The translations under genes and the position numbers were made by a program. A DNA stretch of 41,738 bases. Source: a virus. The DNA is taken from IMG/VR virus record IMGVR_UViG_3300025141_000040, positions 64,001-105,738 of that record; one strand, given 5' to 3'. Below, one piece after another: positions 23,373-31,437 of the stretch. The stretch's first letter is position 1. Each line of letters starts with the position of its first letter. The notes under the pieces are model-generated. The model had not been told where the DNA came from and made no database searches. It saw only the letters and a program-made list of their open reading frames with translations.

Positions 23373-24301
23373 GGGGTTCCCCCTTCCAGGCGGGCAGCGG
23401 CTTCGCGGACAGCTTGAACCAGGGCAATCCCCGGCAGGGCGTCGGAGATCCGCCAGCCCACGCCCGCGAGAGTCGCACGGTAGACCTCGGTGTGGAGATC
23501 GGTGAAGGACGCCCCGCCGCCCCCGGTCAGGTCCAGGGGATCGCCGTTTACGGTCAGGACGCGGTGAGCGGGGCCGGGGTGCCCCGCAGGGAGATCGGCG
23601 GGGTTCAGGGACAGCAGAAACTCGACCTCGGCCTTGTAGAGCGTGGCGGTCCCGCGCACCCGTGTCGGGCTCGCCTCGGTCACAGTCACGGACGCCGGGA
23701 CGCGCCGCGCCAGAACCGGGTCCGTGAAGATCCACGCGAGGAGATCGAACAGGTGCGAGCCGACATTCGCCACCACGCCCCCGGAGAGGAGATCGTCGCC
23801 CTTCCATGAGGCCCCGTACCACCGACCGCGCCGGGTGACGTACTCGACCTTGACCTTGCGCCAGGGTGCGTGCGGCTTCTCATTCACGTCGGACCACAAC
23901 CGCTGCACGGCGGGCAGGTGCCGAAGCTGAAGCACGGTCCAGACCTTGTGCCCCGCCCCCTGCTCCAACGTCTGCAACGCCCGCGCCTCCGCGAGCGAGA
24001 GGGTCAGCGGCTTCTCGCAGATCACGTCCGCCCCCGCGCCGAACCCGAACGCGGTGTGCGGGGTGTGCAGGTGGTTGGGCGTGCAGATCGAGAGCACGTC
24101 GATCTTCCCGGCGACTCGCCTGCGGAAGTCCGTCGTGTCGGTGTAGAAGTCGGCGTCGGGGAAGTACCGATCCAGCACGCCCACGGAATCGTGCGGATCG
24201 CAGGCGGCGATGAGGACGCCGCCGACCTCCTTGATCGCGGCCATGTGCCGGGGGGCGATGTACCCGGCAGCGCCGAGGAGGCCGAAGCGGCGACCAAGCA
24301 C
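23369..24301 (-). CDS. WlbA/WbpB-like sugar-nucleotide dehydrogenase (Gfo/Idh/MocA)
   Basis: 310 residues from GTG 24301 (GGAG 7 bases upstream). The N-terminus FGLLGAAGYIAPRHMAAIKE is the NAD-binding Rossmann motif in the form typical of WlbA/WbpB. DPHDSVGVLDRYFPDADFYT, SICTPNHLH and ICEKP (catalytic Lys97) follow; RGRWYGASWKGDDLLSGGVVANVGSHLFDLL supplies the substrate and catalytic residues. WlbA/WbpB oxidises UDP-GlcNAcA at C3, the first step to 2,3-diamino-sugar uronates of surface polysaccharides. The usual partners, an aminotransferase and an acetyltransferase, are not adjacent. Substrate by homology only. Confidence 0.82.
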   Translation of the reverse strand: MLGRRFGLLGAAGYIAPRHMAAIKEVGGVLIAACDPHDSVGVLDRYFPDADFYTDTTDFRRRVAGKIDVLSICTPNHLHTPHTAFGFGAGADVICEKPLTLSLAEARALQTLEQGAGHKVWTVLQLRHLPAVQRLWSDVNEKPHAPWRKVKVEYVTRRGRWYGASWKGDDLLSGGVVANVGSHLFDLLAWIFTDPVLARRVPASVTVTEASPTRVRGTATLYKAEVEFLLSLNPADLPAGHPGPAHRVLTVNGDPLDLTGGGGASFTDLHTEVYRATLAGVGWRISDALPGIALVQAVREAAARLEGGTP

Positions 24302-24303
24302 GG

Positions 24304-24717
24304 CTACTCCGCGAGGTCGCGCAGGGCGACTGCGGCGGCAACCTGGGCGGGGGTGGCGTCGATCTCACCCTTCCACACGGCGAGGAGCCACAACGTCACG
24401 TTCTCGGCGGCGAGCCCGATGCGCTCTCCGATCTCGGCACGCTTCGCCCGGAGGCGTGCGGCTTCCGCATCGTCCTTCGCCTGCGCGGCGTAGCCCTCCG
24501 CGTCACGCTCCCACTCCGCGAGCGCGGCTTCGACCGTATCGGACAACTCCGCGCGGAAAACGGCCAGCGGGTGCGTCGGGGCCAGAGGCTCCTCCAACGA
24601 CGCGATGTAGTCGTCAACGGCGGACAACCCGTACTCACTCACGGGCAGCGTGGGCTCAATGCAGGTGTGGTAGCTCGCACGGTCAGGGTACTCGGAGTAG
24701 CGGTTGTAACGGCGCAT
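24304..24717 (-). CDS. 137-residue hypothetical protein
   Basis: ATG 24717. Begins MRRYNRYSEYPDRASYHTCIEP, then a helical charged middle (AALAEWERDAEGYAAQAKDD, RLRAKRAEIGERIGLAAENV) and TLWLLAVWKGEIDATPAQVAAA. A coiled coil is likely. Its stop lies 3 bases from the dehydrogenase start. No family. Confidence 0.6.
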   Translation of the reverse strand: MRRYNRYSEYPDRASYHTCIEPTLPVSEYGLSAVDDYIASLEEPLAPTHPLAVFRAELSDTVEAALAEWERDAEGYAAQAKDDAEAARLRAKRAEIGERIGLAAENVTLWLLAVWKGEIDATPAQVAAAVALRDLAE

Positions 24718-24719
24718 GG

Positions 24720-24899
24720 TCAATCCTCGGTCGGCGGGGGACGGCGGGCGTGCCCCGGCATGAGCCCCCGATGCGGAGGCGCGGTCATCCGGTCGGACAG
24801 GACGGGGAAGCGCCGCTGGCAGACCGAACAGGTGAAGTCGGGGTGAGGGGACTGGACGGCGGCGGGGGGAAGCTCCGCGCCCTGGCAACCTCGGCGCAC
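24720..24899 (-). CDS. 59-residue zinc-finger protein
   Basis: GTG 24899, seven bases after the Rad50-like stop, TGA three bases before the next ATG. FTCSVCQRRFPV, then PPHRGLMPGH, gives a Cx2C...HxxxxxxH arrangement, a small zinc finger of the type seen in many phage genomes. Pro-rich tail. Confidence 0.5.
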   Translation of the reverse strand: MRRGCQGAELPPAAVQSPHPDFTCSVCQRRFPVLSDRMTAPPHRGLMPGHARRPPPTED

Positions 24900-24905
24900 C
24901 CCTAG

Positions 24906-27314
24906 TTACGCCTCGGCGGTCGGCGGTGGCGGGGCGGCGGCGTGGATCTCGGGGCGGTGCCCCTTGACGCAGATGACGCCGGAGCCGTCCTTGTAGAGCG
25001 CATCGCCGCAGACGAGGCAGTACACCCCCAACAACGGGGACAGGCTGGACACGTCGGGCGACACCGGGACGGGCACAGCGGGCACAATCGCTTCGTCCTC
25101 GGTGGACGTGCCGTACTCGGCCGTGCCGCCCGCACCGCAGCCGCCAGCCTCCACGGGGCAGAAATCGCCGTAGATGGTCTGGTAGACCGGGCTCCCGCAC
25201 TCCCCGCAGCGCATCCCTTCAATGGGGGTCATCGCGGCGAAGTCGAGGGGCACGTCGGGGGGTCGGGGACCGCTTCGATCCACCGGGGGCACGGGCTCGG
25301 CGTCGTCACTTAGGATGCCGAACACTTCGGCCATTGCGTCATCGACCTCGCCGTCCTCGTCGGAGATCCACAAGTCGTCCAGGGACGGCAGCGGCGGATC
25401 TTCCGGGGCCGGGACCAGCGGAGCCGCAGCACCGTTGGACGGCACGGCCTCCACCGGCACGGCCTCCACCGGCACGGTCACGAGGACTTCGGCCGCGTCC
25501 TCGGTCGCCTCGGGCACGCCTCCACCCTCGGGGTCGCCTTCGGTACCGGGCCAGAAGTCGAACGTCATCCAACCCTCGGGCACCTGCTCGACCCGCGTGG
25601 TGGTCGGGAACCACACCTGCCCCGCCGTCCAGCCTGCGAAGGCGTCGAGCATGGCGGTGACGACCGCCGCGTCCATGTTCCGGTCCTCGGCCACGATCAT
25701 GTGCAGCCGCTCGGCCCGCCCCAGGTCGGCTCCGGCGAGATCGGCCGCGTCGGCGTCCCGCTCGTACTCCGCGTCCTCGGCCTTGGCGAGCGCCCCGGCG
25801 AGCGCCCACAGCAGCGCAGTCTCCTCGCCCCCGGAGGGCGCTCCGGTGACCCCCTCCTTGACCACGCCGATCTCGACGCGGGGCCGGAGCGCGATCATGG
25901 GCGTCCCGAAGTGCGCCGGGAAGCAGCTCGACACGTCGGCCATGAGCACCTTCAACCCGGCACGGATCTCAGCGGCCAGCGCCTTCGTCGTGACCTTGAT
26001 CGCCTTCTTGTAGGACGCGGCGAGCGTCGTGGCAGAGAGCGCCGCCGTTTCGGCCATGCCGGGGGCCTGGGCCGCGATACGCCGTCGTTGGAGATCGTCC
26101 AGCGCGTCCTGCGCCACGGTGTACGCCGCCTGCGCGGGCGGGACCGGATCGGTGAACGTGCCCTGTTGGAGTGCCTGGACGGCCCCCTTCGGGATGATCA
26201 CCAGGGCGGTCTGGATGCTGGTCCGCGCCACGGTGACCGCCGCCTCGCAGCGGTTCCGGGTGGCGGCGGCTTCGGCCGTGGCTTCGGCCGTGGCGATGTA
26301 GGACTGCAACCCGGCGCGGCGCGCGGCCAGGGCCTCGGTCCCCACGTTGGTCTTGCAGCACGCGCACAGGGGGTTGGTGGGGTACGCGGCGACGACGAGA
26401 TCGAGCGTCCCCAGGATGGACTGCGCCACGTCGAGCCCTGCCATTGCTGCGGTGTCCACCGGGGGCAAGGTCGCCAGCGCCGCCGACTCCCGCTGGTAGT
26501 CGGCGTAGGCCGCGATCAACCCCTGCATGTTGGCGGACAACTTGCGCGCCCCGTCGAGGAGGGCGAATGCGTTGACGACCGCTGCATCGGCCGCGTCCAA
26601 CTCGGCGTCCGTGACCGGGAGGCCCACGGCAAACTCCATATCCGTGACGACGCGGGCGGCACCCTTGGCTTCGTCAGCGGCCGACCGCTGGCGCTTCCCG
26701 AGCGTGTCGAGCAGGGCCTTGGGGGCGGTGTCGGGGCCGGTGGCGGCGTCGATCAACGCCCACTCGTCGGTGGTGAGCAGGGAGGCGGGCTCCGGGTCGC
26801 CCTCGGACAGCTTCTTACGGGCTCGCGCCTCGGTCGCCCGCACACGCGCGAGTACCGTGGGGGTGGTGAGGCCGAGCTTCCCGGCCAGCCACTTCTCGGC
26901 GGTCGCGGGATTGCCGAACAGGTTGGCGCGGATCTCCGCGATGGTCTGGACGACACCGGGCTCCTGCCCCTTTTTGATCTTCTCGCCGTTGAGGGTCCAC
27001 GTCGGTCGGCCGGTGGCGCGTTCCTGGGTCCAGCGGAGGCGGTCGCCGTTGGACAGGACACCGCCCACGAACAGGATCGACTCGCCCTTGGGCTTCGACC
27101 GCCACAGCAGCACGGCCTCCTTCACGGGGCCGGGGCGTCCGCAGTAGTTGGACACGCCGCCCGTGAGCAGAAGCTCTGCGGCTTCCGCGAGCCGCGACTT
27201 GCCGGAGCCATTCGGGCCGGACGCGAACACGGAGGGGTCGAGCATTTCCGTCCACACGGGCTGGTCGGACGTGCCCTTCCAACAGGAGGACAAGGTGATC
27301 AGGTAGGGGGCCAT
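24906..27314 (-). CDS. Rad50/SbcC-like ABC ATPase with C-terminal zinc ribbons
   Basis: 802 residues, ATG 27314 with GGAG 10 bases upstream. Walker A GPNGSGKS (33-40); a mid-protein NPLCACCKTNVG (near 320), resembling the zinc hook at the coiled-coil tip of Rad50; signature GAPSGGEE (near 488); Walker B IVAEDRNM (near 541). The coiled coils are short. Residues about 600-690 are an acidic, Pro/Val-rich linker with a duplicated VPVEA unit. The tail has two zinc ribbons (CGECGSPVY...CPVEAGGCG and CLVCGD...ICVKGH). Rad50-type ATPases hold DNA ends for an Mre11-type nuclease; no nuclease is visible here. Transcribed divergently from the HTH regulator. Confidence 0.78.
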   Translation of the reverse strand: MAPYLITLSSCWKGTSDQPVWTEMLDPSVFASGPNGSGKSRLAEAAELLLTGGVSNYCGRPGPVKEAVLLWRSKPKGESILFVGGVLSNGDRLRWTQERATGRPTWTLNGEKIKKGQEPGVVQTIAEIRANLFGNPATAEKWLAGKLGLTTPTVLARVRATEARARKKLSEGDPEPASLLTTDEWALIDAATGPDTAPKALLDTLGKRQRSAADEAKGAARVVTDMEFAVGLPVTDAELDAADAAVVNAFALLDGARKLSANMQGLIAAYADYQRESAALATLPPVDTAAMAGLDVAQSILGTLDLVVAAYPTNPLCACCKTNVGTEALAARRAGLQSYIATAEATAEAAATRNRCEAAVTVARTSIQTALVIIPKGAVQALQQGTFTDPVPPAQAAYTVAQDALDDLQRRRIAAQAPGMAETAALSATTLAASYKKAIKVTTKALAAEIRAGLKVLMADVSSCFPAHFGTPMIALRPRVEIGVVKEGVTGAPSGGEETALLWALAGALAKAEDAEYERDADAADLAGADLGRAERLHMIVAEDRNMDAAVVTAMLDAFAGWTAGQVWFPTTTRVEQVPEGWMTFDFWPGTEGDPEGGGVPEATEDAAEVLVTVPVEAVPVEAVPSNGAAAPLVPAPEDPPLPSLDDLWISDEDGEVDDAMAEVFGILSDDAEPVPPVDRSGPRPPDVPLDFAAMTPIEGMRCGECGSPVYQTIYGDFCPVEAGGCGAGGTAEYGTSTEDEAIVPAVPVPVSPDVSSLSPLLGVYCLVCGDALYKDGSGVICVKGHRPEIHAAAPPPPTAEA

Positions 27315-27353
27315 GTGGGGTAACTCCTAGAGGGTCAATCGGTCAGCGAGCCG

Positions 27354-27382
27354 ACGCTACCACCGGCCTTGCTGTTTAGCAA
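27354..27382 (-). promoter_or_regulatory. Promoter of the Rad50-like gene
   Basis: TTGCTA (27382-27377), 17-bp spacer, TAGCGT (27359-27354), about 40 bases before ATG 27314. The -35 lies inside operator 27368-27383. Confidence 0.6.
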
Positions 27383-27383
27383 G
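27368..27383. promoter_or_regulatory. Palindromic operator O1
   Basis: CTTGCTGTTTAGCAAG, perfect 6-bp arms with a 4-bp centre, covering the -35 of the minus-strand promoter. Confidence 0.75.
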
Positions 27384-27395
27384 TCATACCCCGTT

Positions 27396-27411
27396 CTTGC
27401 GGAATAGCAAG
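27396..27411. promoter_or_regulatory. Palindromic operator O2
   Basis: CTTGCGGAATAGCAAG, same layout as O1 (5-bp CTTGC/GCAAG arms), 28 bp further on and covering the -35 of the plus-strand promoter. Confidence 0.75.
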
Positions 27412-27425
27412 TCTCGCTGTACCCT
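27397..27425 (+). promoter_or_regulatory. Promoter of the HTH regulator, leaderless
   Basis: TTGCGG (27397-27402), 17-bp spacer, TACCCT (27420-27425), then 6 bases to ATG 27432. With the usual 6-7 base -10 to start distance the transcript begins at the ATG itself. Confidence 0.6.
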
Positions 27426-27431
27426 CCGGGG

Positions 27432-27872
27432 ATGGACAACACCGCCACCGCCAAGAAGCAAACCCCTCCTGACGCGCCGAACATTCGGCGGCTCAGTCGG
27501 ATGCAGGTGGGTGACGGGGGCGCGGCCCGTCTGGTCGCCGCTATCCTCCACGCCGCCGACCCGAACGACGTGCGTACCGGCCTTGTGCGCCTCTCGGATG
27601 CCTGCCTTGTGAACGGCTGGACGGTGTACCGCTGGCTTCGTGGGAACCACGAACCTCGCAGGCGGCAACGCGCCGTGCTCACGGCGGAAGCCGTGCGCCT
27701 GGGGCTCGACCCCGACAACCTGCCCGCCGTCCCCACCGAGGTCGAGGTTCCCGAGGAGGACGTGAGGGCCGTGGACACCGCGCCGGTCGAGGAGGAGGGT
27801 GACGACGACTCACCCGACACCTTGGAGGACGTGCCCGCGCCCGTGCGTGAGGCGAGCGCCGACGAAGCGTAG
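27432..27872 (+). CDS. HTH transcriptional regulator
   Basis: 146 residues, no ribosome site. Residues about 10-85 are helical, with DACLVNGWTVYRWLRGNHEPRRRQRAVLTAEAVRLGL, which looks like a helix-turn-helix (TVYRWLRG as recognition helix). The C-terminal 50 residues are acidic and Pro-rich. It faces two palindromes that overlap both its own and the Rad50-like promoter, so it probably represses both and itself. Exact HTH family not identified. Confidence 0.6.
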   Translation: MDNTATAKKQTPPDAPNIRRLSRMQVGDGGAARLVAAILHAADPNDVRTGLVRLSDACLVNGWTVYRWLRGNHEPRRRQRAVLTAEAVRLGLDPDNLPAVPTEVEVPEEDVRAVDTAPVEEEGDDDSPDTLEDVPAPVREASADEA

Positions 27873-27881
27873 GACTGAGGA

Positions 27882-27898
27882 CCGGGGCAGGCACCCGG
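27882..27898. terminator. Possible bidirectional hairpin
   Basis: CCGGG and CCCGG arms with a 7-base loop, between the convergent HTH and polymerase genes (27873-27943). GC-rich, no T-run. Confidence 0.3.
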
Positions 27899-27943
27899 AT
27901 CAAACGACGGGTCAGCATCGCCCACAAGCCCGTCACCCTCTCG

Positions 27944-30900
27944 CTAGACCTCCTTCCAGAGATCCCCGATCTTCGCGCCCGCCGTGAAGCGGATCGGGTA
28001 GATGCCGGGGTACTCCTGCGTCATGCAGGCTTCCAGATCGATCTTCGCGCGTTGGGCCAGGGCTTCGGGAACCTCTAGCACCCAGGCGTCATGGCCCTGC
28101 TGGATCGGCCCGGTGCCCTCGCCCGCGAAGTTGCAGAAGTAGCCCCGACCCACAAGGTCCAGACCCGCGAGGTTCATCAGGGCCGCAGCGCCCGCCTGGA
28201 TGGGGAAATTGACGACTTCGGGAAGCTCAAAGCCGTCGAGGAAGTCACGGCGGCGCAGCGTGAACGGCTCCTCGTTGAACCCGTGCAGCTTGAAAAACGC
28301 CTCCTCCTTCGCCCACCCCAGGGGAAGCTCGGGGCACATCGTCAGGAACCGCCGACTCATGGCGGTGACCTCGGTGAGCTTCAGATCGGCGTAGATGAAG
28401 TTGCCTTCGTCGTCCTCGGCTTCCCGCAGGAGCCCCCACACAACCTCGTCACCGGCCGAAAACTGCTTCCCGTAGTAGTACCGCTTGACGAGGTTCCGTA
28501 GCTCGTTGAACCGCCCGCCGATCTCCCCGGCCGGACACCACGTTCCGTTCGGCCCCCACGGTCCCGCCACCCACTCCTTGAAGTAGCGCCGCCCCGGAGG
28601 CGGGGCACCGGGCATTGTCCAGATGCGGTCGCCGTAGCAAAACTCCATCGTGATCTGGTGGGAGTCGAGCGGGTCGAACACCCCCTGATCGTTGACCCGG
28701 TTGAAAGCGTCAAGGTACGCCTTCATTCCCCACCGGGCCGCGCCCTCCTTGCCTTCCAGGGCGTCGTAGTCCGCACCGACCAGCTTGTTCCCCGGCGCGG
28801 CTCTGACCAACGCACGGATCGCCTTCGGCCAATTCTGGACGTTCATCGGCTGCGACGACGCGAACCGCCCCGTCACCGGGACGTGCGCCGACCACGAAAC
28901 CCGGAGCCGTCCGTCCGCGTCCACCACGCCGCCAACGTGCCGGGGCCGGAGCTTCGACACGAACGACGTGAGCAGCTTGTGGCGCTTCCGGTACTTCCGC
29001 ATCGACCAGATGAACGCCGTCGCGTCGGGCGGGGTGGTCGCGTCCATCAGGTGCTCGCGGAGCACGCCGTCGCCGGTCGAGGGGTCGCCGGACTCCGTGA
29101 ACGCCACCGGATCGAGGTTGAACCCCTTGGAGGAGTACAGGATCTTCCGCACCTGCATCGGGGACGCCGGGTTGAAGTGCGGGCTGTACGCCTTGGGCGG
29201 CTGCGCGGCGAGCGCCTTCGTCCGCAGGACGGCGACCTCGGAGGTCATCGCCGTGTGCATGATCTTCTGCGCCGTGGCGTCGATGAACATGCCGGTGCGC
29301 GACATACCGGCACAAATCGCCTGCGATTCGTGGTCGAGCTTCGCCAGGGTGATCGACGGGCGCGCAGGGCACGGCTTGTTCTGGCCGCGCTCCTGCACCC
29401 GGTTCCAGAGGATCGGGAAGATCCGGTGCGTGACGGCCGTGTCCACCGCGCAGTAGTCACCAAGCTCCTTGTTCGACTGCGCCCCGGTGGCGAGTTTGTT
29501 CCCCTCGTTGTCCTGCTTCCACGACGTACAGTCGGTGAAGCGGCTGGCGACCACGCCGAGGGACTTCGGCAACTCGGAGCACTCCAACCGGGTGAGGAGG
29601 ATCGTGTCAATCATCGTGCGGTGAGGCGTCCGGTAGTCCACGCGCGGCCCGCGCACCCCCGGCGTCACCCCAAGCTGCTGTTCGATGACGAGCCGGTCGT
29701 ACCACCCGGCGTTGTGGCCGGTCCACATGCGGCCGTCCGTGAACGCCGCCCGAAGCTGCGCCTCGTAGGAGGCGACGGTGGCTTGGTCCTTCGTCGGGCA
29801 CCCGTCCACGCCCCGAATGAACACGACGGCGACGGCATCGTCGTACCCACGGGCTCGCTCCTCCGGGGTCGCGTCCCGTGCAATGGCGATGCAGCGGAGC
29901 CGCGCGAGCAGGGGCTCACGCGCGTCTGTCTCTACGTCGTAGGACCAGTAGGCGGACGGCTGCGCCAGGAACCACCGCAGGAGGCCGGGGTCCGGCTCGG
30001 TGTAGACCAGCGGGTCTTTCCACTGAAGCGTGTCGGTGAAGTAGCGCAGGGCTCGCCGGAAGTCGGCCCGGAACACCAGCCGCCAGCGCCGTGCCCGCCG
30101 CACGAACGCCGGGTGGACGGTGGGGAGGACCAGCATCGTGTGGCCCTCAATCGGGAAGGCCGCGCCCGTGAGGGTCGCGGACGCAGGACCGCCCCGGATG
30201 GACAGGATCGAGGGGTTGCCTCCGAGGACGGCGCTGGCGGCGGTGCCGCCGAGGGTCACCACATTCGTCGTCCGCACAAGGGACTGCACAAGGCGCGGCC
30301 GACAGTGCGTGGCGGGGTGCTGCTCATGGGAAGGGGAGTGCGCCGGGTTCCGGTGCCCGTTCGGCAGGATCGGGGCGGCTCGCTTCTCCTTGCGGAGCCG
30401 GATAGAGATCAGCTTCCACTTGTCGCTCGGAGCCCTGCACGCGATCACGTTGTCCACGTCCCAGGCGGTGCGCTGGATACCCACGTCCTTCAGCGCATCG
30501 TTCAACTCCTGCCCCGACTCGCCCACGAACGGGACGACGCGCTCGACTTCGTGCTTGGCGGGGGCTTCTCCCAGGAGGAGGCCCGCAGGGGCCTTCGCCG
30601 CGCGCTGCGCGGGAACCGGAGCCCACGCGGAGCCCGCCCACCGCCGCATCGGGCAGGCGAGGCACTGAGCCCCGTCGTTGGTCGGGTTGTAGCCGGTGGT
30701 CGGCGGGAAGATGGGCGCGTAGGCAACGGGCGCGGCTTGCGCCGCCTTGGCGGCAGCGGCTCCCGCCTTCAAGTCCGCCGCCTTGTAGTAGGAGTCGAAC
30801 CCCGGAACGGCGGTGATCACTTCGCCGTTGTTCCCGGTGCCGAGCACCCGCATCGTGCCCGTCTTGTGGGCGTGCCCGAGCGTCACCATCCGACTGCGAA

Positions 30901-31291
30901 TCGAGGCCAGCGTTTGCTCGCCGGAGGGGTAGTACCGCGCCAGGGCGCGGTAGGAGGCGTGGTCGGTCGAGCCGTTCGGGGACGCAGACAGGAACCCATA
31001 GAGCTTGCCGTCGCTCACCGTCGCCGTCGTCGCGGAGCCCTTCGGGCCGATGTGGACCTTCGGCGCTTCGGTGCGCCCCTTGACGTGCTGCGGCAGGACG
31101 TAGACGGCCCCCCGTGCTCGCTTCTCCGCGAGCATGACGATCAAGCCCCGGTCGCGCATTTCAGAGAGGCGCGCGGCGACGTTCCTGCGGAGGAGCCCCG
31201 TCGCCGCCATAGCCTCCCGCATCGTCGCGCCGACGACGGCCGCTGCGACGATGACGGCATAGACCTTTTGCTCAGAGGGGTCGAGCGGCAC
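27944..31291 (-). CDS. Family A DNA polymerase with winged-helix and UDG domains
   Basis: About 1115 residues from GTG 31291 (GGAG 6 bases upstream); a longer frame opens at GTG 31363 without a ribosome site. Numbers here are from 31363; subtract 24 for the chosen start. Winged helix 27-80 (TMREAMAATGLLRRNVAARL). Family 4 uracil-DNA glycosylase about 230-420: cysteines in CLACPMRR, IACRAP and HCRP for a 4Fe-4S cluster, GEAPAKHEVERVVPFVGESG, and HPAFVRR. 3'-5' exonuclease about 470-640: YDVETD, HNAGWYD, YCAVD. Polymerase 850-1135: GADYDALEG (motif A), RNLVKRYYYGKQF (motif B), GHDAWVLEVP (motif C, HDA where HDE is usual). Replicates phage DNA, with uracil recognition in the same chain. UDG fused to phage polymerase is known (SPO1); the added winged helix I have not seen. 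Confidence 0.85.
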   Translation of the reverse strand: MPLDPSEQKVYAVIVAAAVVGATMREAMAATGLLRRNVAARLSEMRDRGLIVMLAEKRARGAVYVLPQHVKGRTEAPKVHIGPKGSATTATVSDGKLYGFLSASPNGSTDHASYRALARYYPSGEQTLASIRSRMVTLGHAHKTGTMRVLGTGNNGEVITAVPGFDSYYKAADLKAGAAAAKAAQAAPVAYAPIFPPTTGYNPTNDGAQCLACPMRRWAGSAWAPVPAQRAAKAPAGLLLGEAPAKHEVERVVPFVGESGQELNDALKDVGIQRTAWDVDNVIACRAPSDKWKLISIRLRKEKRAAPILPNGHRNPAHSPSHEQHPATHCRPRLVQSLVRTTNVVTLGGTAASAVLGGNPSILSIRGGPASATLTGAAFPIEGHTMLVLPTVHPAFVRRARRWRLVFRADFRRALRYFTDTLQWKDPLVYTEPDPGLLRWFLAQPSAYWSYDVETDAREPLLARLRCIAIARDATPEERARGYDDAVAVVFIRGVDGCPTKDQATVASYEAQLRAAFTDGRMWTGHNAGWYDRLVIEQQLGVTPGVRGPRVDYRTPHRTMIDTILLTRLECSELPKSLGVVASRFTDCTSWKQDNEGNKLATGAQSNKELGDYCAVDTAVTHRIFPILWNRVQERGQNKPCPARPSITLAKLDHESQAICAGMSRTGMFIDATAQKIMHTAMTSEVAVLRTKALAAQPPKAYSPHFNPASPMQVRKILYSSKGFNLDPVAFTESGDPSTGDGVLREHLMDATTPPDATAFIWSMRKYRKRHKLLTSFVSKLRPRHVGGVVDADGRLRVSWSAHVPVTGRFASSQPMNVQNWPKAIRALVRAAPGNKLVGADYDALEGKEGAARWGMKAYLDAFNRVNDQGVFDPLDSHQITMEFCYGDRIWTMPGAPPPGRRYFKEWVAGPWGPNGTWCPAGEIGGRFNELRNLVKRYYYGKQFSAGDEVVWGLLREAEDDEGNFIYADLKLTEVTAMSRRFLTMCPELPLGWAKEEAFFKLHGFNEEPFTLRRRDFLDGFELPEVVNFPIQAGAAALMNLAGLDLVGRGYFCNFAGEGTGPIQQGHDAWVLEVPEALAQRAKIDLEACMTQEYPGIYPIRFTAGAKIGDLWKEV

Positions 31292-31404
31292 CGCGATCTC
31301 CAAGTCCAGGGGCAAAGCGGCCCGGTCCCCAAGGGGGAACCGAGCCGCTTCGGGCGGTCGCACAGGCAGGGGGCGGGGGGGTCTGCGCGACTACCTGGGG
31401 GGTT

Positions 31405-31437
31405 CCGGGTTCCTGCCCGGTGTAGCCCTTCGGGCTA
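31405..31437 (-). promoter_or_regulatory. Two adjacent hairpins between ssDNA-binding and polymerase genes
   Basis: CCGGG/CCCGG arms at 31405-31420 and TAGCCC/GGGCTA arms (3-base loop) at 31423-31437; the second contains the stop codon of the upstream gene. Likely limits or times read-through into the polymerase gene. Confidence 0.45.

Noticed and set aside
25701-27323. Plus-strand frame of 540 codons opposite the Rad50-like gene
   Set aside because: Low-complexity Gly/Arg shadow frame; the minus gene has all ATPase motifs.
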